A stretch of DNA of 64,000 nt, taken from contig JAYSEK010000005.1 of assembly GCA_041913905.1 (NCBI GenBank), positions 100,483 to 164,482 of the forward strand. The letters are read 5' to 3'. This document shows positions 38,739 through 47,279 of this stretch, in pieces. Within the stretch, counting starts at the first letter, position 1. Each line of letters starts with the position of its first letter. Below the pieces are notes generated by a model that saw only the letters and a program-made list of their open reading frames with translations, had not been told where the DNA came from and did no database searches. Made by a program: the position numbers and the translations under genes. This DNA is from Roseateles_B sp041913905 (lineage in GTDB: Bacteria > Pseudomonadota > Gammaproteobacteria > Burkholderiales > Burkholderiaceae_C).

Positions 38739-40911
38739 CGCCCACGTCTCCCTGCCTCCCCAATTGCTGCCCGGACGCAGCGAACCCCTGGGCGCCCAGG
38801 CCCGCGACGGCGGTGTCAACGTGGCGGTGTTTTCCGAGCATGCCGAGGCCATCGAGCTGTGCGTCTTCGATGCCCAGGGTCAGCGCGAGCTGCGCCGCTA
38901 CCGGCTGCATGGGCCGAACGATGGCGTCCTCCACGGATTCCTCCCGGGGCTGGGGTCAGGTCTTGTCTATGGCCTGCGCGCACACGGCCCTTATGCGCCT
39001 GAATGCGGCCAGCGCTTCAACCCGCACAAGCTGCTGCTGGACCCCTACGCCCGCGAGATCGTCGGCCATTTCAGCTGGCGGGCCGAGCACCACGGCTACG
39101 AGCTGGGTCACCCGGAGGGCCCGCGCAGCTTCGACACCCGGGACAACGCCCTGCATGCGCTCAAGGCCCGCGTGGCGGCAGCGCCGGACGCCCCTTCGCC
39201 GCGTGCCAGCGCACCGCGCCATGCAGCGGCGGACCTGCTGCTGTACGAGGTCCATGTCAAGGGCTTCTCGGCCTTGAATCCGGCCATCCCCGAAGACCTG
39301 CGCGGCAGCTACGCGGCCCTGGCGCATCCGGCCTCCATCGCGCATTTCCAGCGCCTGGGCGTGAGCACGCTCTCGCTGCTGCCGGTGTTCTACGCCATCG
39401 ACGAACCGCACCTGGGCGAGAAGGGCCTGCACAACTACTGGGGCTACAACACCCTGGGCTTCTTCGCGCCCGATCCGCGCCTGGCCAGCGCCGCCGTGCG
39501 CCACGACCCGGCTGCTGTGGCGGCCGAGTTCCGGGCGATGGTCGAGTCCCTGCATGCGGCCGGCCTGGAGGTGGTGCTGGACGTGGTCTACAACCACACG
39601 CCCGAGGGCAATGAGTTCGGCCCGACGCTGTCCTGGCGCGGCCTGGACAACCGCAGCTACTACCGCGCCGTGCCGGACGACGCCAGTCGTGCGGAGAACC
39701 TCACCGGCTGCGGCAACACGCTGAACGTGCAGCATCCGCGCGTCACGCAGTTCGTGCTGGACTCGCTGCGCTTCTGGGTGCAGGAGATGGGCGTGGACGG
39801 CTTCCGCTTCGACCTGGCGCCGGTGCTGGGCCGTGGCGCCCATGGCTTCGACCCGCAGGCGGCCTTCTTCACGGCCTTGCGGCAGGATCCGGTGCTGGCG
39901 GGCGTGCACCTGATCGCCGAGCCCTGGGACGCCGGTTACGACGGCTACCAGCTGGGCCGCTTCCCCGGCCGCTTCATGGAGTGGAACGACAAGTTCCGCG
40001 ATGCCGTGCGCGGCTACTGGATCGGCCCCGCGGCCACGCAGCAGCGCCTGGGGCATGCGATCAGCCGGGGCGAGTTCGCGCGCCGCTTCAGCGCCTCCAG
40101 CGACGTGTTCCATCATGCGCAGCGCCTGCCCACGGCCTCGGTGAACTTCATCGCCGTGCACGACGGCTACACGCTCCACGACCTGCTGAGCTACAGCGGC
40201 AAGCACAACCACGCCAATGGCGAAGACAACCGCGACGGTCGCGACGGCGAGCTGGCCCACCACTTCGGCCATGAAGGCGAGGGCGCCCCGGCCGAGGTGC
40301 AGGCCGTGCGCGAGCGCGTGCGCCGGGCGATGCTGGCCACGCTGCTGCTGGCCCAGGGCACGCCCATGCTCAACGCCGGCGACGAGCTGGCCAACAGCCA
40401 GCAGGGCAACAACAACGCCTACTGCCAGGACAACCCGCTGGGCTGGCTGGACTGGGGCCAGGACAGCGCCGCGCTGCAGGCCTTCGTCGCCCGCGTCAGC
40501 GCCTTGCGCCGCGCCCAGCCGCTGCTGCGGCATGAGCGCTGGTTCGTGTCGGCCGGGCAGGGCGGGGCGCCGCAGCCGGGCGACGCGCAGCTGAGCTGGT
40601 TCTCGCCGCGGGGCCACGAGATGCAGGTGCAGGACTGGCACCTGGGCCCTGAGCAGGCCCTGGCCTGCGTGATCACGGCCTTGCCAGCCGGCGACGATGT
40701 CGACGACGAACCGCGCCTGGCGCTGCTGTTCAACCCCGAGGATCGGGCGCTGCCCTTTCAGGCGCCTGCCGGGTGCTGCGGCTCCTCCTGGCGCCTGCTG
40801 CTGGACAGCAGCCAGCCCGACGGCCGCCCGCTGGCTCAGTCCTTGAACCTGGACCTGGCCTTCGACGTGCCTGCTCGCAGTCTTTGGCTGCTGCAGTCCC
40901 AGCCGGCCTGA
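38731..40911 (+). CDS. glgX: Glycogen debranching enzyme GlgX
   Basis: This 726-residue isoamylase-type GH13 enzyme has an N-terminal CBM48-like domain (GGVNVAVFSEHAEAIELCVFD), LLYEVHVKGFSALNPAIPEDLRGSY, and catalytic Asp in GFRFDLAPVLGR, Glu in LIAEPWDAG and Asp in NFIAVHDGYTLHDLLSY. It hydrolyses alpha-1,6 branches of limit dextrins produced by GlgP. The ATG at 38731 overlaps the glgB stop. A dispersed-motif copy (38952-38965) encodes GSGLV with codons TCA, GGT and CTT, unusual for this GC-rich gene. Confidence 0.95.
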   Translation: MPDAHVSLPPQLLPGRSEPLGAQARDGGVNVAVFSEHAEAIELCVFDAQGQRELRRYRLHGPNDGVLHGFLPGLGSGLVYGLRAHGPYAPECGQRFNPHKLLLDPYAREIVGHFSWRAEHHGYELGHPEGPRSFDTRDNALHALKARVAAAPDAPSPRASAPRHAAADLLLYEVHVKGFSALNPAIPEDLRGSYAALAHPASIAHFQRLGVSTLSLLPVFYAIDEPHLGEKGLHNYWGYNTLGFFAPDPRLASAAVRHDPAAVAAEFRAMVESLHAAGLEVVLDVVYNHTPEGNEFGPTLSWRGLDNRSYYRAVPDDASRAENLTGCGNTLNVQHPRVTQFVLDSLRFWVQEMGVDGFRFDLAPVLGRGAHGFDPQAAFFTALRQDPVLAGVHLIAEPWDAGYDGYQLGRFPGRFMEWNDKFRDAVRGYWIGPAATQQRLGHAISRGEFARRFSASSDVFHHAQRLPTASVNFIAVHDGYTLHDLLSYSGKHNHANGEDNRDGRDGELAHHFGHEGEGAPAEVQAVRERVRRAMLATLLLAQGTPMLNAGDELANSQQGNNNAYCQDNPLGWLDWGQDSAALQAFVARVSALRRAQPLLRHERWFVSAGQGGAPQPGDAQLSWFSPRGHEMQVQDWHLGPEQALACVITALPAGDDVDDEPRLALLFNPEDRALPFQAPAGCCGSSWRLLLDSSQPDGRPLAQSLNLDLAFDVPARSLWLLQSQPA
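38952..38965 (+). repeat. Dispersed motif GGGGTCAGGTCTTG copy in glgX
   Basis: This forward copy lies in the glgX coding region, read as GSGLV through codons TCA-GGT-CTT, which are scarce in the surrounding gene. Confidence 0.7.
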
Positions 40912-40941
40912 TCCAACGACTTCCAACGACTTCCGACGACT
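40912..40941. repeat. Three 10-base tandem repeats between glgX and malQ
   Basis: TCCAACGACT (40912-40921), TCCAACGACT (40922-40931) and TCCGACGACT (40932-40941) fill the start of the 70-base glgX-malQ spacer. No start codon or hairpin is associated. Confidence 0.75.
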
Positions 40942-40981
40942 CCCCGTCTTCATCCCACTTTTTTGTACGAGACTTGCGCGC

Positions 40982-42496
40982 ATGGACCTGAACCAACGCC
41001 TCGCCGGTGTGCTGCTGCACATCACCTCGCTGCCTGGCCCGCATGGCATGGGCGACTTCGGCCCCGACGCCTACCGCTACGTGGACTGGCTGCAGTCCGC
41101 CGGCCAGGGCCTGTGGCAATGGCTGCCCTCCACGCCCATTGGCCCCGGTGACAGCCCCTACCAAGGCGTCTCGGCCTTCGCCGGCAGTCCCTGGATGGTG
41201 GCCTTCGAGCCTTTGGTGGCCAAGGGCTGGATGGCACCGCCCCAGCTGCCCGAGGGCGGATTCGACGCTTCACGCGTCGACTATGGTCGCGTGCTGCCCT
41301 GGCGTGAACAGCAGCTGCGCGTGGCCGAGGCGGGCTTCCGGGCCAAGGCCACGGCGGCCGAGCAGGCCGAGTTCGCCGCCTGGTGCGCCTCGCAGGCGGA
41401 CTGGCTGGAGGATTACGCGCTCTTCATGGCCATCCGCAGCCCGCGCGGCGGCCAGCCCTGGTGGCAGTGGCCGCAAGACCTGGCACGTCGCGAGCCCGCG
41501 GCGCTCGCCGCTGCGCGCGAGGTGCACGCTGCCGAGATCGCCTTCTGGCGTTTCGTGCAGTGGTGCTTCGACTGGCAGGTGGCCCAGCTCAAGGCCTATG
41601 CCAACGCCCATGGCGTGCGCATCATGGGCGACCTGCCCATCTTCGTGGCCCATGACAGCGCCGACTGCTGGGCCCGCCCGGATCTCTACGACCTGGATGC
41701 GCAGTTCCAGACCGTCACCGTGGCCGGCGTGCCGCCCGATGCGCTCTCGGCCGAGGGCCAGCGCTGGGGCAACCCGCTGTACCGCTGGGACCGCATGGCG
41801 GACGAAGGCTATGCCTGGTGGACGGCCCGCGTGCGGCGCGCGCTGAGCAGCGCGGACGTCTTCCGCATCGACCATTTCCGCGGCTTCGCCGGCTACTACG
41901 AGATCCCCGGCAGCAGCCCCGACGCCAAGCAGGGCGTCTGGCGCACCGGACCGGGCAAGGCCCTGTTCGATGCCATCGCGAAGGCCCTGGGGCCGCTGCC
42001 CATCGTGGCCGAGGACCTGGGCTTCATCACCGAGGACGTGCACGAACTGCGCGACGCCTGCGGCTTCCCCGGCATGAAGATCCTGCAGTTCGGCTTTGGC
42101 GGCGACGGCCGGCACGAGTTCCTGCCGCAGATGTGGCCGCGCGCCGCCGTGGCCTACACCGGCACGCATGACAACGACACGGTGCTGGGCTGGTGGCGCG
42201 GCGCCAGCCCGCGCGAGCGCGCCTTTGCCGGCGCCTACCTGGCTTGCGGCGAGCACGACGTGCACTGGGCCATGATCCGCGCCTGCTGCAACTCCGTCGC
42301 CAACATGGCCGTCTTCCCCATGCAGGACGTGCTGGGCCTGGGCAGCGAGCACCGCATGAACGTGCCCGGCGTGCTGGGCGGCAACTGGGCCTGGCGCCTG
42401 CGCTGGGACATGCTCAACGCCGAGCACGGCCGCGTGCTGGGACTGATCACGGCGGCGAGCGGGCGGGCGGATGTGCGCTTGATGCACCTACCTTGA
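40982..42496 (+). CDS. malQ: 4-alpha-glucanotransferase
   Basis: This 504-residue GH77 enzyme opens with LAGVLLHITSLPGPHGMGDFGPDAYRYVDWL, has catalytic Asp in DVFRIDHFRGFAGYYEIP, Glu in PIVAEDLGFI and Asp in AYTGTHDNDTVLGWW. It disproportionates maltodextrins, lengthening short glucans for GlgP and releasing glucose for glucokinase. It is last in the glg operon, 70 bases after glgX. It contains one dispersed-motif core (41473-41484). Confidence 0.95.
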   Translation: MDLNQRLAGVLLHITSLPGPHGMGDFGPDAYRYVDWLQSAGQGLWQWLPSTPIGPGDSPYQGVSAFAGSPWMVAFEPLVAKGWMAPPQLPEGGFDASRVDYGRVLPWREQQLRVAEAGFRAKATAAEQAEFAAWCASQADWLEDYALFMAIRSPRGGQPWWQWPQDLARREPAALAAAREVHAAEIAFWRFVQWCFDWQVAQLKAYANAHGVRIMGDLPIFVAHDSADCWARPDLYDLDAQFQTVTVAGVPPDALSAEGQRWGNPLYRWDRMADEGYAWWTARVRRALSSADVFRIDHFRGFAGYYEIPGSSPDAKQGVWRTGPGKALFDAIAKALGPLPIVAEDLGFITEDVHELRDACGFPGMKILQFGFGGDGRHEFLPQMWPRAAVAYTGTHDNDTVLGWWRGASPRERAFAGAYLACGEHDVHWAMIRACCNSVANMAVFPMQDVLGLGSEHRMNVPGVLGGNWAWRLRWDMLNAEHGRVLGLITAASGRADVRLMHLP

Positions 42497-42582
42497 AATC
42501 GCTTTCTTAGCACGAAACCCGGTGTTCCTCGCTCCGGATGAATCCGCTGCACGAGTGTGGGCGGAGTCGCCATCATGGGGCG

Positions 42583-43779
42583 ATGAACACGACCGAGATC
42601 TTCCTGATCGCGATGGCGATCATCTTCACGGTGCCCTATCTGGTCTGGCGCCTGGGCGGGACCGACTATTGGGCGCCGCTGGTCGTGGTGCAGATCATCA
42701 CGGGCATCGTGCTCGGCCCCGGCGTGCTGGGACGCGCCTTTCCGGACTATTACCAGTTTGTCTTCAACCCGGCCGTCGTGCAGTCGCTCAACGGCGTGGC
42801 CTGGTGGGCGGTGATGCTCTTCGTGTGGATCGCCGGCATCGAGCTGGACCTGAAGAAGGCCTGGGCGCACCGGGTGGAGAGCGGCATCACGGCCGGCCTC
42901 GCGCTGGGCACGCCGCTGCTGGCGGGCAGCCTGGCCGCGCTGGCCTTGCTGGGTGGCGGCTGGATGGGCGCCAAGGCCGAGACCTGGCAGTTCGTGCTGG
43001 GCGTGGGCATGTCCTGTGCGGTCACGGCCCTGCCCATCCTGATCCTGCTGATGGAAAAGCTGGAGATCCTGCGCCAGCCCCTGGGCCAGCGCATCCTGCG
43101 CTACGCCAGCCTGGACGACATCGCCATCTGGGGCGTGCTGGCCCTGATCCTGATGGACTGGGCCCGCGTGGGCCGGCAAGGCCTGTTCCTCGTGCTGTTC
43201 GCCGTCGCGACCTGGGGCTTGCGCGTCTTGATGCGTCGCCTGCCGGCGCGTGACCGCTGGTTCGTCAGCCTGATCTGGCTGGCCCTGGTGTCCTTCGGGG
43301 CGGACTGGTCCGGCCTGCACTTCATGGTCGGCGCCTTCCTGGCCGGCGCGGTGATGGACGCCGACTGGTTCGACCAGAGCCAGATGGACCTGCTGCGCCA
43401 CCACGTACTGATGGTGCTGATGCCGGTGTTCTTCCTCTCCACCGGCCTGCGCACCAACTGGCAGATGGGCGGCTACGCCGTCTTCGGCGTGGCCGGGTTG
43501 CTGCTGGCGGTCTCGGTGGCCGGCAAGCTGCTGGGCCTGGAGATCGCCGGGCGGCTGCTGCGCTGGACGCCGGGCGAGGCCCGCATCATCGGCTGGCTGC
43601 TGCAGACCAAGGCGCTGATCATGATCATCTTTGCCAACGTGCTGCTGGACAAGCAGATCATCACCCCCGAGACCTTCACCGCCCTGCTGCTGATGGCGGT
43701 GGGCAGCACCATGCTGACGGTGCCGGTGGTGGCGCCGATGTTGAGGCCGATGGTGGGGTTGGTGAGGCGGGTGAGTTGA
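42583..43779 (+). CDS. CPA2-family cation/proton antiporter
   Basis: This 398-residue integral membrane protein has about a dozen hydrophobic segments. The Na+/H+-exchanger domain is recognisable from ITGIVLGPGVLGRAFPDYY and FVWIAGIELDLKKAWAHR in the front half and HFMVGAFLAGAVMD and HHVLMVLMPVFFLSTGL in the back half. It lacks the C-terminal TrkA/RCK domain of KefB/KefC. The ATG at 42583 is chosen because the membrane protein begins there (MNTTEIFLIAMAIIF). It probably exchanges K+ or Na+ for H+. It may be read through from malQ. Confidence 0.87.
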   Translation: MNTTEIFLIAMAIIFTVPYLVWRLGGTDYWAPLVVVQIITGIVLGPGVLGRAFPDYYQFVFNPAVVQSLNGVAWWAVMLFVWIAGIELDLKKAWAHRVESGITAGLALGTPLLAGSLAALALLGGGWMGAKAETWQFVLGVGMSCAVTALPILILLMEKLEILRQPLGQRILRYASLDDIAIWGVLALILMDWARVGRQGLFLVLFAVATWGLRVLMRRLPARDRWFVSLIWLALVSFGADWSGLHFMVGAFLAGAVMDADWFDQSQMDLLRHHVLMVLMPVFFLSTGLRTNWQMGGYAVFGVAGLLLAVSVAGKLLGLEIAGRLLRWTPGEARIIGWLLQTKALIMIIFANVLLDKQIITPETFTALLLMAVGSTMLTVPVVAPMLRPMVGLVRRVS

Positions 43780-43803
43780 GCAGGCACCCTGCGTCTTCGT
43801 CAA

Positions 43804-44136
43804 TCACCGGCAGCGCCGGGTATGCACCTGGTTCAGCACGAAGGAGACAAGGGATCCGTTGCCAGAGCCGTCCATCTGCACCCAGCCGTAGTTCATGCCG
43901 GTGTAGCGCGACACGTCAATGTGGCGGGGTGGCTTGACGTTGTGCAGCACGTGGGTCTTGCCGGGGCCGCTGGCGAGCTGCAGTCCGAAGCTGCCATCGG
44001 GATAGGCCCGCCCGTCGAATGTCATGGGCGCGCCATAGACGCTCACGGCGTCTTCGATGTTGCCCCCGAAATTGTTCACCACGTTGACGAAGGTTTCGCT
44101 GGCGGTGACGACATGCCCGTTGACCTGGATCGACAT
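43804..44136 (-). CDS. Small protein of unknown function
   Basis: This 110-residue protein without signal peptide or recognised domain starts MSIQVNGHVVTASETFVNVVNNFGG. It is rich in Gly, Asn and Val, with the segments YGAPMTFDGRAYPDGSFGLQLASGPGKTHVLHNV and MNYGWVQMDGSGNGSLVSFVLNQVH, suggesting a compact beta structure. It is convergent with the antiporter gene. An in-frame start at 44211 exists but adds an unlikely basic N-terminus. The gap 44137-44431 that follows contains no recognised gene. Confidence 0.6.
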   Translation of the reverse strand: MSIQVNGHVVTASETFVNVVNNFGGNIEDAVSVYGAPMTFDGRAYPDGSFGLQLASGPGKTHVLHNVKPPRHIDVSRYTGMNYGWVQMDGSGNGSLVSFVLNQVHTRRCR

Positions 44137-44431
44137 GGCGCGAGGGTAGCGGTAGTTGGCGGAGCCTGACGCTGTTGTCCTCTCCGCCAGGGCCGTTGGG
44201 GGCAGCCCCATCCTCGCCTGAGAGGAGCGTCAGCCCTGCACCATCGCGGAATCACGCCCCGTCTCCCCGGATATTTCTGTCTTGCCAGCCTGTCGCCGCA
44301 CAGTTACCGTGCTGCCCACCCGCGCCAAGCAGTTGGTAGCGCGCGTTCCATCATCCACAAGCCCACCGGCGCGCTCCCGACGCTGCAATGCCCTCGCATC
44401 GTGAGCCGCCGCATCACCGAGACGACTTCCG

Positions 44432-46621
44432 ATGAGCCTTACCGACATCGTCAGCATCCCTGCCAGCAACGCCTGCCCGCCGCAGATCCCCAGCCTGCCT
44501 CAGCACCACGACGCCGACGCCCGCAAGGCCCGCGCCTTCCAGCTGTCCATCGCGCGGACGCAGTACAACTACATGCAGAGCTACCTGGAAGGCGTGCCGC
44601 TGTCGGCCGACCTGCCGGATGCCGAGAAGTTCAGCCTGGATTACGAGGCGCAGGTGGTGCAGGTCTTCCTGGCGCTCACCGACAACTTCAAGCGCGTGGT
44701 GATGATGCTGCTGGAGCGCGAGCTGCTGGCCGATGTGCCGACAGACGCGCTGCGCCGCGTCGAGGCGGCCTACGAGAAGATCCAGAAGGACTTCAGCATC
44801 CTGCACCCGCTGCGCGACCTGGACGAGCTCAAGGAGTTCTACGAGGCCCTGGCGGCCCTGCCCGCGGCGCTGGAGTGCCTGCAGAACCTGCCCAAGGATC
44901 TGGCCAAGATGGCCACGGGCCTGGAGGCGGTGTTCAAGGAGTTCCTGGAGAACGGTCCCACGGCCTTCCTGAAATCCACGCTCTTCGACATGCTCAGCGA
45001 GGAGCCTGGCCGCAACTACCTGCAGGCCCAGTCCATCGAGGACTACGAGCGCCTCTTCGTCAGCCTGCCGACGCCGCTGATGCTCTCCATCCAGCAGCAG
45101 CCCTGGATGCCCAAGGACCAGGGCAAGCCCTGCCAGCAGGACTGGTTCTTCGGCTGGCTGCAGACGGCCGGCTACAACACCACGCTGCTGCGCGCGGTGG
45201 TGCCTGAGCCCGTCGCACCGGACGTGGACGACCCGATGGAAGGCATCCAGAAGATGCCCCTGGCCGAGCTGCTGGCCAAGATGCCGGTGACGGACGCCAT
45301 GCTGCAGAAGGAGACCGGCCAGGCCGGCCTGACGCTCGCGCAGGTCGCGGAGCAGGGCCGTCTCTTCGTCTGCGACTACGCGCTGCTGGAAGGCGCCTGG
45401 GCCGATCCCCTGCACGGCGAGCAGCGCTACATGGCTGCGCCCATTGCGCTGTTCTACTGGAACACCACGCCGCCCGCCGGCTACCCCGCGCTGCCTGAGG
45501 GCGTGATGCAGCCCATCGCCATTCAGCTGGCCCAGCAGCACGACGTGGAGACCGCGCCCATCTACACACCCAAGGATGCCGGCGGCGCCAATGACGCCAA
45601 GGGCTTCAAGTGGCGCATCGCCAAGTACTTCGTCAACGTCGCCAGCGCCATCCAGCACGAAGCCATTGCCCACCTGGGCGCCTGCCACCTCGTCATCGAG
45701 CCCATCGTCGTGGCGGCGCGCCGCCAGCTGGCCGAGAACCACCCCATCCTGAAGCTGCTGGCGCCGCATTTCCGCTTCACCATCAACATCAACGACTCGG
45801 CCATCCACAGCCTCATCATCCCTGGCGGCGTGGTGGCCACCAATGTTGGCCCGGCCATCGAGTGCACCCTGGGCGTGCTGGCCCAGGCCCACCAGGCCTA
45901 CCGCTGGGATGACAACCATCCCGAGCGCCTTTTCCGGCTGCGGGGCGTCGACGGCCTGCCCAAGTTCCCCTTCCGTGACGACACGATGCTGCTGTGGCAG
46001 GCCACGCACCGTTTCGTCGAGCGCTATCTGCGGCTCTACTACAGCAGCGACGCCGAGGTGGCGGGGGACTATGAGCTGCAGGGCTTCATCCACGAGATGA
46101 CGGCGCCGCAGTTCGCCGGCTTCAAGGGCATGCGCGGCCTGAAGCCCACGGGCGACGCCAAGCGGCCCTGGCGCATCGACAGCCTGGCCTACCTGATCGA
46201 GGTGGTGGCCCAGATCATCTACATCGCCGGCCCGCAGCATGCCTCGGTCAACTATGCGCAGTACCCGATGATGTCCTACATGCCCTCGGTGGCCGGCACG
46301 CTCTACGACCCGGCGCCTGCGCGCAGCACGGTGGTGAACAGCGAGCAGGACTGCATCCGCTGGTACCCGCCGCTGGACGTGTCGCTCTACACCTTCTCCT
46401 TCGAGTACCTGCTCTCGGGCGTGCAGTTCGACACCTTCGGTCGCTACGAGCACAACCCGCGCAACCCGTACTTCCAGGATCCGCGCGTGGGCTCCCTGGT
46501 CGCGGAGTTCCAGACCGACCTGGCCCTGGCCGAGCGTGAGATCCGCGAGCGCAACCGCCTGCGGCCCGTCGAATACCCCTTCCAGCTGCCGTCCCAGATC
46601 CCGAATAGCATCAGCATCTGA
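44432..46621 (+). CDS. Bacterial lipoxygenase family protein
   Basis: This 729-residue protein carries the lipoxygenase iron site. His409 and His414 lie in QHEAIAHLGACHLVIEP, His603 and Asn607 in GPQHASVNYAQY, and the C-terminal residue is Ile729 (PNSISI), the expected carboxylate ligand. FTINI and YELQGFIHEM also fit the family. Lipoxygenases insert O2 into polyunsaturated fatty acids, making hydroperoxides. There is no signal peptide, unlike the secreted Pseudomonas enzyme, so it should be cytosolic; the N-terminal ~200 residues are mainly helical with no recognised domain. It lies 63 bases before an FMN reductase gene. Lipoxygenases are sparse in bacteria, making this a probable acquired gene, though base composition is not obviously different. 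Confidence 0.9.
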   Translation: MSLTDIVSIPASNACPPQIPSLPQHHDADARKARAFQLSIARTQYNYMQSYLEGVPLSADLPDAEKFSLDYEAQVVQVFLALTDNFKRVVMMLLERELLADVPTDALRRVEAAYEKIQKDFSILHPLRDLDELKEFYEALAALPAALECLQNLPKDLAKMATGLEAVFKEFLENGPTAFLKSTLFDMLSEEPGRNYLQAQSIEDYERLFVSLPTPLMLSIQQQPWMPKDQGKPCQQDWFFGWLQTAGYNTTLLRAVVPEPVAPDVDDPMEGIQKMPLAELLAKMPVTDAMLQKETGQAGLTLAQVAEQGRLFVCDYALLEGAWADPLHGEQRYMAAPIALFYWNTTPPAGYPALPEGVMQPIAIQLAQQHDVETAPIYTPKDAGGANDAKGFKWRIAKYFVNVASAIQHEAIAHLGACHLVIEPIVVAARRQLAENHPILKLLAPHFRFTININDSAIHSLIIPGGVVATNVGPAIECTLGVLAQAHQAYRWDDNHPERLFRLRGVDGLPKFPFRDDTMLLWQATHRFVERYLRLYYSSDAEVAGDYELQGFIHEMTAPQFAGFKGMRGLKPTGDAKRPWRIDSLAYLIEVVAQIIYIAGPQHASVNYAQYPMMSYMPSVAGTLYDPAPARSTVVNSEQDCIRWYPPLDVSLYTFSFEYLLSGVQFDTFGRYEHNPRNPYFQDPRVGSLVAEFQTDLALAEREIRERNRLRPVEYPFQLPSQIPNSISI

Positions 46622-46684
46622 TCGACGGATACCGGGCAGGGCAGGGGTGAGCGCCCCGGCCCGCCCGGCTGGCAAGGAGTGACG

Positions 46685-47227
46685 ATGATGGCGAAGAAGA
46701 TTCTGGCCCTGAGCGGCAGCCTGCGCGCTGCTTCCCGCAACACCGCGCTGGCCCGCTACGCGCTGCGCAACGCGCCGGAGGGCCTGCAGCTGGAGATGGC
46801 GGATCTGCGCGAGTTCCCCTTCTACAACGCGGACCACCCGGCACCGCCGCCGCCGGTGCAGCGCTTCTTCGAGCAGCTGCGCCAGGCTGACGGCCTGCTG
46901 CTGGCCTGCCCGGAATACAACTACTCCATCGCCCCGGTGCTCAAGAACGCGCTGGACTGGGCCTCGCGCGAGAAGGACAACCACCTGCTGGCCGGCAAGA
47001 CCGTGGCGCTGATGGGCGCGGGCGGCGGCATGGGCACCTCGCGGGCCCAGTACCACCTGCGGCAGGTCGCGGTGGCCCTGGATCTGCGCGTGCTCAACAA
47101 GCCCGAGGTCTTCTGCAGCGCCTTCACGGCGGGCCTCTTTGACGAGCAGAACGAGCTCGTCGACGAACGCATCCAGGGCCTGGTGAGGCAGCTGCTGGAA
47201 GCCTTGAAGGCGGCGCTGCAGGGCTGA
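46685..47227 (+). CDS. NADPH-dependent FMN reductase family protein
   Basis: This 180-residue flavodoxin-fold protein has ILALSGSLRAASRNTALARYALRNAPEGL at the phosphate-binding loop, PEYNYSIAPVLKNALDWASR (the PEYN motif of the family) and ALMGAGGGMGTSRAQYHLRQV. It reduces FMN or quinones with NADPH. The start ATG at 46685 follows an AAGGAG box with five-base spacing; a GTG at 46679 overlaps that box. It probably forms a unit with the lipoxygenase gene, perhaps relieving oxidative products. Confidence 0.9.
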   Translation: MMAKKILALSGSLRAASRNTALARYALRNAPEGLQLEMADLREFPFYNADHPAPPPPVQRFFEQLRQADGLLLACPEYNYSIAPVLKNALDWASREKDNHLLAGKTVALMGAGGGMGTSRAQYHLRQVAVALDLRVLNKPEVFCSAFTAGLFDEQNELVDERIQGLVRQLLEALKAALQG

Positions 47228-47279
47228 TTCCGACGTGGCGTCAGGCGCGGTCGCTGAGCGTCCGCTGCCAGACTCTGTC

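Noticed and set aside
44230..44469. Minus-strand ORF in the gap before the lipoxygenase gene
   Set aside because: It has no ribosome site or domain and overlaps the lipoxygenase start; it looks like chance openness in GC-rich DNA.
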